From Acinetobacter baumannii (GTDB lineage: Bacteria > Pseudomonadota > Gammaproteobacteria > Pseudomonadales > Moraxellaceae): a DNA stretch of 64,000 nucleotides. Location: contig NZ_JADVOP010000015.1 in the NCBI RefSeq assembly GCF_016508585.1, positions 1-64,000 on the forward strand, given 5' to 3'. Shown here in pieces: positions 1-9,698 of this stretch (position 1 is the first letter of the stretch; each line of letters opens with the position of its first letter). The translations under genes were made by a program, and so were the position numbers. The notes below the pieces were generated by a model. It was not told the origin of the DNA. It worked only from the letters and a program-made list of their open reading frames with translations, and ran no database searches.

Positions 1-158
1 TACTTTAATTTATTGATATTATTAAACATTAAATAAAAAATCAAAAATAAATTATTTTTTAATCGTACATTATTTACTCTTTACAAGTTTTGATTTAAGA
101 TTAAATTCAATTTAAAAATGTATTTATTATTAAAATATACAATTATCAGGAGTATAGC

Positions 159-1505
159 ATGGATGATGCGATTTCCTTATCAAAGCAATATGCACAAGGA
201 ATAACCGACCCACTCCAAGAATTGGAAAGAGCATGTGATGTCATACAACAGGTCAATGACAGCACTTTTATTTCCTTGAGCTTGGAACGTGCTTATCGAG
301 AAGCACGCGCTTCTACAGCGCGTTGGAAAGCCCATGTACCGCTATCTTTGTTTGATGGTATTCCCATTACTTGGAAAGACCTTTTTGATGTGCAGGGAAC
401 GATAACTACTGCAGGTTCAAAAACGCGAGAGCATCATGCCATTGCTCAGCATGATGCAGATGTCGTCATGCAATTGACTCGTATGGGCATGATCAATCTT
501 GGAAAAACCAATTTGACAGAGTTTGCTTACTCTGGTCTAGGTTTGAACCCACACTTTGGTACACCCAAGAATGTAGCCGATCCACTATGCATTCCTGGGG
601 GGTCGTCATCAGGCGCCGCAACATCTGTAGGACAAAAAATTGTGCCTATTTCTATGGGAACGGATACTGCAGGTTCAATTCGGATTCCTGCATCCTTTAA
701 TGGCTTAGTGGGTTATCGGAGTAGTGGTTCACGTTATAGTAAAAAAGGAGTCTTTCCTCTTGCAGCAAGCTTGGATAGCTTAGGTCCAATCAGTCGCAGT
801 GTTCGTGATTGTATGGTCCTGGATCAGTTATTACTCGAGCAATATCACGCAAATATTCCTTCTGTGCCTAAGTCAAAGAACATTCAAATCCATATTGATT
901 TAAAACTGCTTGAGCATCCAAACATTCAAGACGCTGTGAAGCAAAATTTCATACAAACAATTGAAATACTTCAACAGGCTGAGATACAGGTTGTGCATCA
1001 ACGCATAGATGCTTTTGATCAGGCACAAACCTTGATTGACTCAGGTCAATGGTTAGGTGCTGCTGAGGCATATACCTTACATGAAGCCCTGTTACAAAGT
1101 AATCAAGCAGAATTCATGGATCCACGGGTACGAAAACGTCTGCTTTCGGCAAAAAATACATTGGCTTCTAGTCAAATCCATCTTTATCAGATGGCACAGC
1201 ACTTAAAAGCAAAGTTAAAAATGGAACTGGCTGAAGGATTTTTACTGACGCCGACAACTGCACATACCGCCCCAGAACTTGCATCTTTAGAGTCAGATGA
1301 AGCCTTATTTACCCAAATAAATCTCAAGACACTCAGATTAACCATGCCAGGCAGTTATTTAGATATGCCAAGCATCTCACTTCCGAATGGAACCGACTCA
1401 AATGGGCGTCCTACAGGAATTCTACTCTCAAGCTACAGTGGCAATGATCAAAGTCTTTTATCCGCTGCTCTAGCTATTGAACATATTCTTAACAACACTG
1501 ATTAG
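159..1505 (+). CDS. Amidase-signature family amidase
   Basis: A 448-residue serine amidohydrolase of the GatA/amidase-signature family. The Ser-cisSer-Lys triad is readable: Lys73 in ITWKDLFD, the cis-Ser at about 149 in PGGSSSGAA, and nucleophile Ser173 in GTDTAGSIRIP. Length is normal for stand-alone amidases, and there are no gatB/gatC neighbours, so a GatA role is unlikely. The start follows a CAGGAG ribosome site about 8 nt upstream. It is the first gene of a plus-strand run with a zinc hydrolase, an MFS carrier and two SDRs. Family membership is clear. The substrate is not; a half-amide released by the next gene's product is my inference. No signal peptide is seen, so it is cytoplasmic. 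Confidence 0.88.
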   Translation: MDDAISLSKQYAQGITDPLQELERACDVIQQVNDSTFISLSLERAYREARASTARWKAHVPLSLFDGIPITWKDLFDVQGTITTAGSKTREHHAIAQHDADVVMQLTRMGMINLGKTNLTEFAYSGLGLNPHFGTPKNVADPLCIPGGSSSGAATSVGQKIVPISMGTDTAGSIRIPASFNGLVGYRSSGSRYSKKGVFPLAASLDSLGPISRSVRDCMVLDQLLLEQYHANIPSVPKSKNIQIHIDLKLLEHPNIQDAVKQNFIQTIEILQQAEIQVVHQRIDAFDQAQTLIDSGQWLGAAEAYTLHEALLQSNQAEFMDPRVRKRLLSAKNTLASSQIHLYQMAQHLKAKLKMELAEGFLLTPTTAHTAPELASLESDEALFTQINLKTLRLTMPGSYLDMPSISLPNGTDSNGRPTGILLSSYSGNDQSLLSAALAIEHILNNTD

Positions 1506-1561
1506 CGCAATCATTTTAATTCAATCAAACACTTAACCGTTTTTTTATCGAGGATGACGAC

Positions 1562-2446
1562 ATGGCTAAAAAGGAAATCTTAGTTTCATTTGGAATTGAC
1601 GTTGATGCAGTCGCGGGTTGGCTGGGGTCTTATGGCGGTGAAGACTCGCCTGATGACATCTCACGAGGCTTATTTGCTGGTGAAGTCGGGGCAATACGTT
1701 TACTGAATCTATTTAAAAAGTATGGTTTAAAAACCACCTGGTTTATTCCGGGGCACTCTGTAGAAACATTCCCGGAACAAATGAAAGCAGTTGTAGATGC
1801 TGGACATGAAATTGGTATGCATGGATATAGCCATGAAAATCCGATTGCCATGACGCCTGAACAGGAGGAAGCCGTACTGGATAAAGCCATTGCGCTCATT
1901 ACTGAATTATCGGGAAAACGTCCAACAGGATATGTCGCACCCTGGTGGGAGTTCAGTAATGTCACCAATGAACTTTTGTTAAAAAAAGGCATCAAATATG
2001 ACCACAGTTTGATGCATAACGATTTCACCCCCTATTACGTACGAGTCGGGGATTCGTGGACCAAAATCGATTATAGCCAACAACCCGAAACATGGATGAA
2101 ACCATTGATTCGTGGTGAAGAAACAGCATTGATTGAGATTCCAGCCAATTGGTATCTCGATGATCTGCCCCCAATGATGTTTATTAAAAAATCTCCAAAT
2201 AGCCATGGTTTTGTCAATCCTCGTGACATCGAGCAAATGTGGAAAGATCAATTCGATTGGGTCTATCGAGAAATGGATTATGCCGTTTTCCCAATCACAC
2301 TGCATCCAGACGTATCCGGTCGACCACAAGTTTTATTGATGTTGGAACGTCTGATTGAACACTTCAAAGCCCACGATGGGGTGAAATTCGTCACCATGGA
2401 TGAAATTGCAAACGACTTCGCACAGCGCTGTCCTCGCAAAGGTTAA
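1562..2446 (+). CDS. CE4/polysaccharide-deacetylase family zinc hydrolase (PgdA/imidase type)
   Basis: A 294-residue single-domain NodB-fold protein with no signal peptide or anchor. From memory it resembles Helicobacter pylori PgdA (HP0310) very closely over its whole length. Metal-site residues fit that family: Asp15 in GIDVDA, and His87 and His91 in the MHGYSHEN segment. The same subfamily includes cyclic imide hydrolases such as the Pseudomonas putida YZ-26 imidase and is close to PuuE-type allantoinases, so a cytoplasmic cyclic-amide substrate is at least as likely as peptidoglycan. Lying between an amidase and an MFS carrier favours catabolism. The ring-opening role is inference. Confidence 0.85.
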   Translation: MAKKEILVSFGIDVDAVAGWLGSYGGEDSPDDISRGLFAGEVGAIRLLNLFKKYGLKTTWFIPGHSVETFPEQMKAVVDAGHEIGMHGYSHENPIAMTPEQEEAVLDKAIALITELSGKRPTGYVAPWWEFSNVTNELLLKKGIKYDHSLMHNDFTPYYVRVGDSWTKIDYSQQPETWMKPLIRGEETALIEIPANWYLDDLPPMMFIKKSPNSHGFVNPRDIEQMWKDQFDWVYREMDYAVFPITLHPDVSGRPQVLLMLERLIEHFKAHDGVKFVTMDEIANDFAQRCPRKG

Positions 2447-2468
2447 AAATTCCATAGAAGGAAAAGGA

Positions 2469-3848
2469 ATGATGAGCGAAAACATAGATGTTAAAGGCAG
2501 CATTGATGTGAATCAGGCTGCTTCGCCAGACAAAACCATCAACTGGCAGCCTGAACAAATTCAGCAAAAAGATATCACTTATGCATCTTGGATTGCTTTT
2601 TTTGCATGGGTATTTGCAGTTTATGACTTTATTTTATTTGGCACCTTGCTGCCTGTTATGGGAGGACATTTCAACTGGAATGAGGCAGAACAAGCCAGTC
2701 TGGTGACTTGGATTGCAATTGGTGGAGCAATTGTCGCGTTTGCAATTGGACCAATTGTAGATCGTATTGGTCGACGCAAAGGGATTATTTTCACCATGAC
2801 GGGTACAGCAATCGCTACTGCGATGACTGCAATGGCAGGGGTTGGAAAAAGTTCACTGGTTGCCATTCGGTCGATTGCCGGACTGGGCTATGCAGAAGAA
2901 GGGGTAAATGCAACGTACCTCACTGAAATGTATGCCACTTCAAAAGATAAACAGTTTCAAAAACGTAAAGGCTTTATCTACTCTTTAGTGCAAAGTGGTT
3001 GGCCTGTGGGAGCATTACTTGCAGCAGCATTGACTGCAATTTTACTTCCTTATGTGGGTTGGCAGGGTTGTTTCATCTTTGCCGCTATTCCTGCATTTAT
3101 CATTGCTTTTCTAGCCAGAAATTTAAAAGAAAGTCCCCAGTTTCAAGTCGTGCAAAAAATTAATCAACTTAAACAGTCTGGAGAAAATGAACAAGCAGAT
3201 CAATTGGCACGTCAGTACCATTTAGACGATCCCGAACAACAGAAAGTGGGCGTGATGGCTGCTTTTAAAGGTGCGGCATTACGTCCAACATTGGTTCTCA
3301 GTTTAGCGATCTTGCTGAACTGGTCTGCCATTCAAGTCTTTAGCGTATTGGGAACATCTGTGTTGGTGAATGTTCACAATTTGTCTTTTCAGAACTCATT
3401 AATCATTTTAATTCTCTCAAATCTGATCGGTTTTGTGGGCTATTTGGTTCACGGTTGGCTGGGAGATCGCATTGGTCGTCGCAATACTGTTGCCATGGGC
3501 TGGATGTGTGGCGGTGTTGCATTCTATACCATGATCGTTGCCTCTCATGACCTTGTCACAGTGGTCGCCCTTTATAGTGTCGGTTTATTTTTCTTGACAG
3601 GTCCTTACTCTGCAATGTTGTTTTTTATGGGGGAATCCTTTCCAACACGCATACGTGCAACAGGTGGCGCGATTGTACATGCGATGGGACCGATCGGTGC
3701 AATTCTAGCTGGTGCGGGTATCACCAGTATTCTTACTGGTGGTGGAGCCTGGGCAAGTGCCGCAATTTGGTTTGGCGCCCTACCTTGCTTCTTGTCTGGT
3801 TTGGTGATGCTTATGGCGCGCCACGTTAAACCTGAAGATGTGAAATAA
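2469..3848 (+). CDS. MFS transporter (metabolite:H+ symporter type)
   Basis: A 12-helix major facilitator. The frame is open upstream to 2400, inside the previous gene, but an AGAAGG ribosome site at 2456-2461 lies 7 nt before the ATG at 2469. That gives a protein of 459 residues beginning MMSEN. The loop 2-3 signature DRIGRRKG and its repeat DRIGRRN in the C-terminal half are visible, as is the conserved charged stretch after TM4 ([16 protein letters not shown]). It resembles the sugar/organic-acid symporter branches of the MFS. Position in the operon suggests it imports the substrate of the neighbouring hydrolases. The actual substrate cannot be read from sequence. Confidence 0.85.
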   Translation: MMSENIDVKGSIDVNQAASPDKTINWQPEQIQQKDITYASWIAFFAWVFAVYDFILFGTLLPVMGGHFNWNEAEQASLVTWIAIGGAIVAFAIGPIVDRIGRRKGIIFTMTGTAIATAMTAMAGVGKSSLVAIRSIAGLGYAEEGVNATYLTEMYATSKDKQFQKRKGFIYSLVQSGWPVGALLAAALTAILLPYVGWQGCFIFAAIPAFIIAFLARNLKESPQFQVVQKINQLKQSGENEQADQLARQYHLDDPEQQKVGVMAAFKGAALRPTLVLSLAILLNWSAIQVFSVLGTSVLVNVHNLSFQNSLIILILSNLIGFVGYLVHGWLGDRIGRRNTVAMGWMCGGVAFYTMIVASHDLVTVVALYSVGLFFLTGPYSAMLFFMGESFPTRIRATGGAIVHAMGPIGAILAGAGITSILTGGGAWASAAIWFGALPCFLSGLVMLMARHVKPEDVK

Positions 3849-3858
3849 GGAGATGATC

Positions 3859-4629
3859 ATGACTTTAAGCAATACTCCAGTAGCATTTATTACCGGAGCT
3901 GCCAGTGGAATTGGACAAGCTTTGGCTGTTGCCTATGCAAAAACGAATGTTCGAGTGGTTGGTGGTTATTTTGAGCAAGATCCACATGATCCAAACATCA
4001 CCAAACAACTGGTCGAAGAGGCAGGCGGACAATGTGTCATGATTAACGTAGATGTTAGCGATACGGAGTCTATGCAAAGCGCAGTACAAAGCACGATAAC
4101 GCATTTTGGACGCTTGGATTATGCGATTGCCAATGCAGGTTTGTTACGCCAAAGCACAATTACAGACATGACAGATGAAGCATGGAATGAAATGTTGAAT
4201 GTTGATTTAACAGGTGTAATGCGTACCTTCCGTGCAGCAAGTCAGTATATGCAAAGTTCAGGTGTAATGGTTGCCATTTCCTCTATCGCAGGAGGGGTTT
4301 ATGGTTGGCAAGCACACAGCCATTATGCTGCGGCCAAAGCAGGTATCCCTGGCTTGTGTAGATCTTTGGCTGTTGAGCTTGCACCTAGAGGAATTCGTTG
4401 TAACGCAGTTATTCCTGGTTTGATTGAAACACCACAATCCCTGGATGCTCAAAACTCCCTTGGTCCTGAAGGTTTGAAACGTGCAGGACAAAAAATTCCG
4501 TTAGGCCGTGTGGGACGCGCAGATGAGGTGGCCAAACTGATTCGCTTCTTAACCAGTGATGATGCAAGTTACATTACGGGACAGAGCATTACTGTTGATG
4601 GTGGTCTAACCATTCGCTGGCCAGATTAA
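3859..4629 (+). CDS. SDR family oxidoreductase
   Basis: Classical short-chain dehydrogenase of 256 residues. It shows the cofactor motif TGAASGIGQ near the N-terminus, NAG in IANAGLL, and the catalytic Ser with a Tyr-x-x-x-Lys (HYAAAKAG). A TAAGGAG ribosome site at 3846-3852 is spaced correctly for the ATG at 3859; the in-frame ATG at 3853 is too close to it. It begins 10 nt after the MFS stop, so co-transcription is very likely. The acidic residue that would decide between NAD and NADP is not clear. Substrate unknown; probably a hydroxy or keto intermediate of the same pathway. Confidence 0.85.
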   Translation: MTLSNTPVAFITGAASGIGQALAVAYAKTNVRVVGGYFEQDPHDPNITKQLVEEAGGQCVMINVDVSDTESMQSAVQSTITHFGRLDYAIANAGLLRQSTITDMTDEAWNEMLNVDLTGVMRTFRAASQYMQSSGVMVAISSIAGGVYGWQAHSHYAAAKAGIPGLCRSLAVELAPRGIRCNAVIPGLIETPQSLDAQNSLGPEGLKRAGQKIPLGRVGRADEVAKLIRFLTSDDASYITGQSITVDGGLTIRWPD

Positions 4630-4715
4630 TCAATAATCCCCTACACATATGTTGGACAGGCTTGATTTTGAAAATTGTAAATGAGGTCAAGCTGCTCTTT
4701 TCTTAGGAAGAAAAC

Positions 4716-5465
4716 ATGAAATTATTAAATGAATGTCGGGTTGTCGTGACGGGAGCCGCCAGCGGTATTGGTGCTGCGATTGCACAAGCATTTGCTAAAC
4801 AAAACAGTCGTTTGCTATTAAGTGATTTAAATGCTGATGGTCTGGAACAAATTGCCCAGCTCTGTCGCCAATTGGGTACGCAAGTGACCACTATCGTCGC
4901 TGATCTGGGCACTGAACAAGGTGCGCATCAAACTGTGGATTGCTGTGTTGAAACATATGGTGGAATAGATGTTTTAGTGAATAACGCAGGCATTTTAACC
5001 CAAGCCCCATGTACAGAACTCAGCAAGAAAATGTGGGATGACATGCTGCGTATTGACTTGACCAGTGTATTTTTAACCAGTCAACGGGCATTGCCTCATA
5101 TGATCAACCAAAATTGGGGACGAATTATCAATATTTCTTCTCAACTTGGGATTAAAGGTGGGATTGAACTGGCACATTATTGTGCAGCCAAAGCCGGTGT
5201 ACTTGGTTTTACCAAGTCTTTAGCCCAAGAAGTGGCTAAAGACAATGTGTTGGTCAATGCGATTGCGCCGGGTCCAATTGCAACACCACTGGTCGATGGG
5301 ATTAGTCAAAGCTGGAAAGATGAAAAAGCCAAACAGTTGCCTTTGGGACGTTTTGGGACTGCTGAAGAAATTGCTCCGACTGTAATTTTATTGGCGTCGG
5401 ATCCCGGTGGCAATTTATATGTGGGTCAGACACTCGGACCAAACAGTGGCGATGTGATGCCTTAA
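4716..5465 (+). CDS. SDR family oxidoreductase (FabG-like)
   Basis: A second classical SDR, 249 residues, with [10 protein letters not shown] at the N-terminus, an Asp after beta-2 (LLLSDLNADG) that favours NAD(H), NNAGIL, Ser in INISSQLG and the catalytic HYCAAKAG. It shares the fold with the preceding SDR but differs through most of the sequence, so it is not a recent duplicate. An AGGAAG ribosome site precedes the ATG. The 86-nt gap after the previous gene shows no clear terminator. Substrate unknown; two SDRs in one operon may act on successive steps or on opposite stereoisomers. Confidence 0.85.
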   Translation: MKLLNECRVVVTGAASGIGAAIAQAFAKQNSRLLLSDLNADGLEQIAQLCRQLGTQVTTIVADLGTEQGAHQTVDCCVETYGGIDVLVNNAGILTQAPCTELSKKMWDDMLRIDLTSVFLTSQRALPHMINQNWGRIINISSQLGIKGGIELAHYCAAKAGVLGFTKSLAQEVAKDNVLVNAIAPGPIATPLVDGISQSWKDEKAKQLPLGRFGTAEEIAPTVILLASDPGGNLYVGQTLGPNSGDVMP

Positions 5466-5484
5466 TCAATGGAGCAATCGTGCA

Positions 5485-5781
5485 ATGTGTGGATTATGTG
5501 GATTAATGGGTGAACAACAGGATTGGACAGACAGCCTAAGATCTGATCTGCCTAGACGGCGAGAACGTTTACGTAAAATTAAACTGCTTAATCAGCTTAC
5601 TGCACCCTATCGCTTATCAATTGCTGACTTTCAGGGTGTGAACTATCTGATCCAGACACCTACCGGCAAACAAAGTATTGCCAATGGGCTTGATCAATTA
5701 TGGAACGAAATCCAGTACTTAACGGGACAAAAAATAGATGTTCTTGATCCTCGACTGTTATCACATTTAGAGGCTTTATAA
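5485..5781 (+). CDS. Small CxxC protein paired with COG0523 GTPase
   Basis: A 98-residue protein starting MCGLCGLMGE, with Cys2 and Cys5 forming a CxxC pair at the extreme N-terminus, followed by an Arg-rich segment (RRRERLRK) and a mixed alpha/beta tail. It ends 2 nt before the COG0523 GTPase start, so the two are translationally linked. I recall similar short CGLCG proteins next to CobW-like genes in pseudomonads, annotated only as hypothetical. A metal-handling role is suggested by the cysteines and the partner, but no function is established here. Confidence 0.7.
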   Translation: MCGLCGLMGEQQDWTDSLRSDLPRRRERLRKIKLLNQLTAPYRLSIADFQGVNYLIQTPTGKQSIANGLDQLWNEIQYLTGQKIDVLDPRLLSHLEAL

Positions 5782-5783
5782 AT

Positions 5784-6752
5784 ATGACGATCCCCGTGCA
5801 TATTGTGACTGGTTTTTTAGGCAGTGGAAAAACCACGTTGATAAAAAAACTACTGACACAAACACAAAATGACAGCACGATTGTTTTGATTAATGAATTG
5901 GGTGAAGTCGGCATCGATCATCTGTTGGTACAAACCGTTGCTGATAATACCTATTTACTGGCCAATGGCTGTATGTGTTGCAGCGTTTTAACCGACTTAA
6001 AAGACAGTTTATTGAAGTTATTACAACAACGTAAACAGGGAAACATTCCTGATTTTAAGCGCGTCATTATTGAAACGACAGGTTTAGCCAATCCAGCAGC
6101 AATTTTGAATACAATTCATCATGATACACATCTTAAAAATCAGTTTTATGTGCAGGGATTAAGTACGGTGGTGGATGCTGAGTTAGGTCATTTACAAGCT
6201 GACTTGCATCCTGAATGGTTAACTCAAGTTGTTGCTGCGCATCAGATCATTTTGAGTAAGACTGATCGGGTTGACCTTTCAACACAACAGCTTCTGTCTG
6301 AGAAAATACAACAGGTTCATCCTGAAGTGAATATTCTCTCCCTCGACCAAGTGGCTTCCATTGATGATCTCTTTTGCCGTGATCTAGCCCAACAGCAGCA
6401 TATTTCACGTCCGCAATTTTTTCTAAGAACACAACAAAAAGAACATGCAATGACTCAAAGTTGTGTATTGGAATGCAGAGAAAAACTGGATTGGATGGTA
6501 TTGGGGCTATGGCTCAATCTATTACTCAAGCAATATGGGGAAAATATTCTACGTGTAAAAGGAATTTTAAACTTAACTGAATTTGACCAGCCTGTTCTGA
6601 TTCACGGCGTACAACACTGTTTATATCCTCCAGAACATTTAACCCAGTGGCCCTGGGAGGATCACTATTCACGTATTGTCATGATTGTGAGGCATGTTGA
6701 TCTTGAGCAGATACAAAAATCATTTCAAATTTTTATGGAAAAGTTGAACTAA
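5784..6752 (+). CDS. COG0523 (CobW/ZigA-type) GTP-dependent metallochaperone
   Basis: A 322-residue G3E GTPase. The Walker A GFLGSGKTT lies at about residues 9-17. The CxCC metal motif (NGCMCC) is at about residue 64, and a later ETTGLANP matches the family. The C-terminal CobW_C domain is present but has no His-rich tail. COG0523 proteins deliver zinc or cobalt to client metalloenzymes. No cobalamin genes are nearby, so the operon's CE4 zinc hydrolase is the obvious candidate client, which is inference. It is the last gene of the operon. Confidence 0.87.
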   Translation: MTIPVHIVTGFLGSGKTTLIKKLLTQTQNDSTIVLINELGEVGIDHLLVQTVADNTYLLANGCMCCSVLTDLKDSLLKLLQQRKQGNIPDFKRVIIETTGLANPAAILNTIHHDTHLKNQFYVQGLSTVVDAELGHLQADLHPEWLTQVVAAHQIILSKTDRVDLSTQQLLSEKIQQVHPEVNILSLDQVASIDDLFCRDLAQQQHISRPQFFLRTQQKEHAMTQSCVLECREKLDWMVLGLWLNLLLKQYGENILRVKGILNLTEFDQPVLIHGVQHCLYPPEHLTQWPWEDHYSRIVMIVRHVDLEQIQKSFQIFMEKLN

Positions 6753-7020
6753 GTTAATCACGAAAGCCTTCAAACTTCGATGTTTTTAAAAAACATGGAA
6801 TAGGATTTCTACGCCTTGATTTAACAACTAAAAATACTTTCTTGGCTCTCAACTTTTAAGTTTTCATAAGGAGTTATCACCGCCTGCAAAGATAAATACA
6901 GCAATAATCAAGGAGTCATCATGAACTAGAACAATTCCAAAAGTAGGGATACTGAGGTTTTAAATTTTATGTTTTTTTATAGAGAAAAGAACATGAATCA
7001 TCAAAAATATGGAGTAAAAA

Positions 7021-8250
7021 ATGAGAAAAATAGTATGCATGATTGCAATATCAGGGTTATCTTCAACATCATCAATTTATGCAAAAAATGCTTTTTCAAA
7101 TGACAGCCTATGGATGTTGGGTGATGGACAGGGTCAACGCAGATCTTTGATTGAAAAGGGTTATGATTTTGGCATAAGTTATACTGGTCAAGGTGCAACT
7201 GTACTTGACACCCAAATTAGCAGTGAGAAAGATTCAGCCTATGCGGATCAATGGAGTTTTTTAGGAAATTTTGATTTAAATAAAATTTTGGATTGGAATG
7301 ATAATGAAGCGTTGATCAATATTACTTATCGAACAGGTAATCAAGTTGAAAATAAGTCACAGGTGCTGTCTCCACATATCAGTCAAGTTCAAGAAGTGTA
7401 TGGTCGAGGGCAGACTTGGCGTCTAACGGACTTATGGATTAAAAAGAAATTCTTCGATCAAAAGTTAGACGTAAAAATCGGACGATTGGGTATCGGTGAA
7501 GACTTTGCCAGTTTTGATTGCGAATTTCAAAATCTTGCCCTATGCGCAGGTCAAATTGGGCATTGGTCGGGAGATCAATGGTATAACGGTCCTGTGAGTC
7601 AGTGGGCAACTCGCGTTAAATGGAATATTTCTCCAAATTTATCGGCACAAGTAGGTGCATATGAATACAATCCTGAAAATCTAAAAAGAAGTAAAGGCTT
7701 TAACCTCAGTACAGATGGTTCCAAGGGTGCACTGATTCCGATAGAGCTGATCTGGAAGCCTCAAAATTTAATTCAAAACTTGGCTGGTGAATATCGTTTA
7801 GGTCATTATTACAGCACTGCGGATGCAACAAACGTCCAAATCAAAGACGATCGTAAAGAACATAAGAATGGGACTTGGATTTCAGCCAAACAGCAGATCA
7901 CCACCCATTCAGGTGATGTAAATCGCGGTTTAACATTGATGGGACAATTTGCTCTTTATGACAATAAAACCAGTATTTTTAATGATGTAGAAACACTTGC
8001 TGTGACTTATAAAGGTCTATTTGATCAGCGAAAACAAGATGAAATTGGGCTTGGTATATCACGAATTGCTGTCGACAGCCGGCAAAATCCTCAGTTGAAT
8101 AACGAGATCAATGCTGAACTGTATTATAGTTTGCTTGCAACACCGTGGCTTAAAGTTCGTCCCAATCTTCAATATATTGACCATATTGGCGCAAATGAAA
8201 ATCAGGGTGATGCTTGGGTGGCTGGGCTAAAGTTTAACCTTAATTTTTAA
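7021..8250 (+). CDS. OprB-type carbohydrate-selective porin
   Basis: Outer-membrane beta-barrel of 409 residues with an N-terminal signal peptide of about 21 residues ending near IYAKNA. The mature start (SLWMLGDGQGQRRSLIEKGY), the middle (VYGRGQTWRLTDLWIKKKF, GEDFASFDCEFQNLALC) and a terminal Phe (LKFNLNF) mark the OprB family. It is a clear paralogue of the porin at 10997-12313, sharing long identical blocks. It has its own upstream gap of 268 nt, where no other gene is seen. The substrate is probably a sugar or polyol, not determinable here. Confidence 0.85.
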   Translation: MRKIVCMIAISGLSSTSSIYAKNAFSNDSLWMLGDGQGQRRSLIEKGYDFGISYTGQGATVLDTQISSEKDSAYADQWSFLGNFDLNKILDWNDNEALINITYRTGNQVENKSQVLSPHISQVQEVYGRGQTWRLTDLWIKKKFFDQKLDVKIGRLGIGEDFASFDCEFQNLALCAGQIGHWSGDQWYNGPVSQWATRVKWNISPNLSAQVGAYEYNPENLKRSKGFNLSTDGSKGALIPIELIWKPQNLIQNLAGEYRLGHYYSTADATNVQIKDDRKEHKNGTWISAKQQITTHSGDVNRGLTLMGQFALYDNKTSIFNDVETLAVTYKGLFDQRKQDEIGLGISRIAVDSRQNPQLNNEINAELYYSLLATPWLKVRPNLQYIDHIGANENQGDAWVAGLKFNLNF

Positions 8251-8280
8251 AATGCCTTTGATCTTATATCCGATCAGTTA

Positions 8281-8311
8281 GAAACGTAGTAACTGCAATA
8301 CGCTACGTTTC
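8281..8311. terminator. Perfect 9-bp inverted repeat after porin
   Basis: GAAACGTAG at 8281-8289 pairs exactly with CTACGTTTC at 8303-8311, 31 nt after the porin stop. There is no following T-run, so it is a weak terminator or an mRNA-stabilising hairpin. Confidence 0.45.
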
Positions 8312-8480
8312 ACTCAAACTAAAGTGAGTAGTCAAAAAATCATGACATTTACAAAATAAACAAATCAGCATATACAATACTCAAGTTAGATCATGATGAT
8401 CAGTTCTAAGGGTTTGGATCATGATTTTAGTTTAGAGTCAGCGTCTGTAATAAACGATTGTTCCCTAAAAAAGCAGGATA

Positions 8481-9671
8481 ATGCATACTTTGAAAACATC
8501 ATCTAAACCGACTTTAAGGGTCTTAGGTACTTCAGTCACCTTAATTGAAGCGATACGACAACAAGCTGAAAAAGAGCTTGGTTTTGATATTGAATATCAA
8601 ATTCATGACCCGCAAACCGCACAACGTATTGCCGTATTAAATCCAGATCAATATGACCTTTACGATCAATGGTTTCATAATATTGATTTTGTTTGGCCAG
8701 TGAGATCCATTCAACCGATTGAAATAAAAAAAATTCACCGATGGAATGAAATTAATGATTTAGCAAAAAAGGGAACCTTGGTTGCCGATCAAAAACTGGC
8801 GAAAGGTGGCGTTCCAAGTCAACGATTATATGTACAAAAAGATGGTACGCTCGGTCGTCAGGAATCTGAACATATCAGCATGCTTCCCCTGACCCACAAT
8901 GTAGACAGTTTTATTTATTTTCCAGAATTTTTACCTAAAAGCCTACATGATCAAGCTGAAAGTTGGGCATGGCTGTTAGAGCCAAATTGGAATGGTTGTG
9001 TCACCGTACAAAACGATGCCGCCATTGGTGCACTCGATTTGGCAATGGCGGTACAAGGTTCGGGACAATTACAGTTTAAAGATATCGGGAATTTATCTTT
9101 ATCTGAAATTGATCAATTAACTTCAATTTTGCTTGAACTTAAACAGCAACAGCATTTTAAAGATTTTTGGGCAGACGATGAGCATGCCTATAATTTAATT
9201 GTTGATCAAAACATTCATATCGGCAGTTTATGGTATCCAGCACTGATCAAATTATTAAAAGCAAAACGGGACTTTAAAATTGCCAAACCCGTAGAAGGCT
9301 ACCGTGCCTGGTTTGGAGGATTGGCATTATCTCGAAATTTACAGGGGCAAATGAAAGAACAGGCTTATGCATATCTCAACTGGTGGCTTGATGGTTGGGC
9401 AGGTGCCATGATGGCAAGACAAGGCATGTATATTTCCAATCCACTGCGAGCACGAGAATATTTAAGCTCGGCTGAATGGGATTTTTGGTACATGGGTAAA
9501 CCTGCTGCAGAAGCATTGATGGGAATTGATCAGCAACCTTTAATTAAAAAAGGGATGTCGCGCCAAGGTGGATCATACATGGAAAGAATGGGACATATCG
9601 GGGTTTGGAATTCAGTCATGGATGAACACAACTACTTGGTCAGAAAATGGAAAAACCTGATGCAGCACTAA
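8481..9671 (+). CDS. PotD-like solute-binding protein lacking a signal peptide
   Basis: A 396-residue protein with the fold features of bacterial extracellular solute-binding proteins of the PotD/PotF group (YDLYDQWFHN, SMLPLTHNVDSF, the WYPALIKLL hinge region and a C-terminal AYAYLNWWLDGWAG helix pair). The N-terminus MHTLKTSSKPTLRVLGTS has no hydrophobic segment, no twin-arginine and no lipobox, so it should stay in the cytoplasm. An AGGA ribosome site precedes this ATG, and no in-frame upstream extension with a signal sequence is evident. No ABC permease or ATPase gene is in the window. Role unknown; it faces a GntR regulator convergently. Confidence 0.75.
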   Translation: MHTLKTSSKPTLRVLGTSVTLIEAIRQQAEKELGFDIEYQIHDPQTAQRIAVLNPDQYDLYDQWFHNIDFVWPVRSIQPIEIKKIHRWNEINDLAKKGTLVADQKLAKGGVPSQRLYVQKDGTLGRQESEHISMLPLTHNVDSFIYFPEFLPKSLHDQAESWAWLLEPNWNGCVTVQNDAAIGALDLAMAVQGSGQLQFKDIGNLSLSEIDQLTSILLELKQQQHFKDFWADDEHAYNLIVDQNIHIGSLWYPALIKLLKAKRDFKIAKPVEGYRAWFGGLALSRNLQGQMKEQAYAYLNWWLDGWAGAMMARQGMYISNPLRAREYLSSAEWDFWYMGKPAAEALMGIDQQPLIKKGMSRQGGSYMERMGHIGVWNSVMDEHNYLVRKWKNLMQH

Positions 9672-9698
9672 GTTACGACCATTATTCCATTCAAATGA

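Noticed and set aside
1562..2446. Naming the CE4 protein a peptidoglycan deacetylase outright
   Set aside because: Similarity to HP0310 is strong, but there is no signal peptide, the neighbours are catabolic, and the subfamily also holds imidases. The call is kept general.
2400..2468. Longer N-terminus for the MFS gene
   Set aside because: It overlaps the upstream hydrolase and the added residues are not hydrophobic or conserved-looking; the ribosome site at 2456-2461 supports the ATG at 2469.
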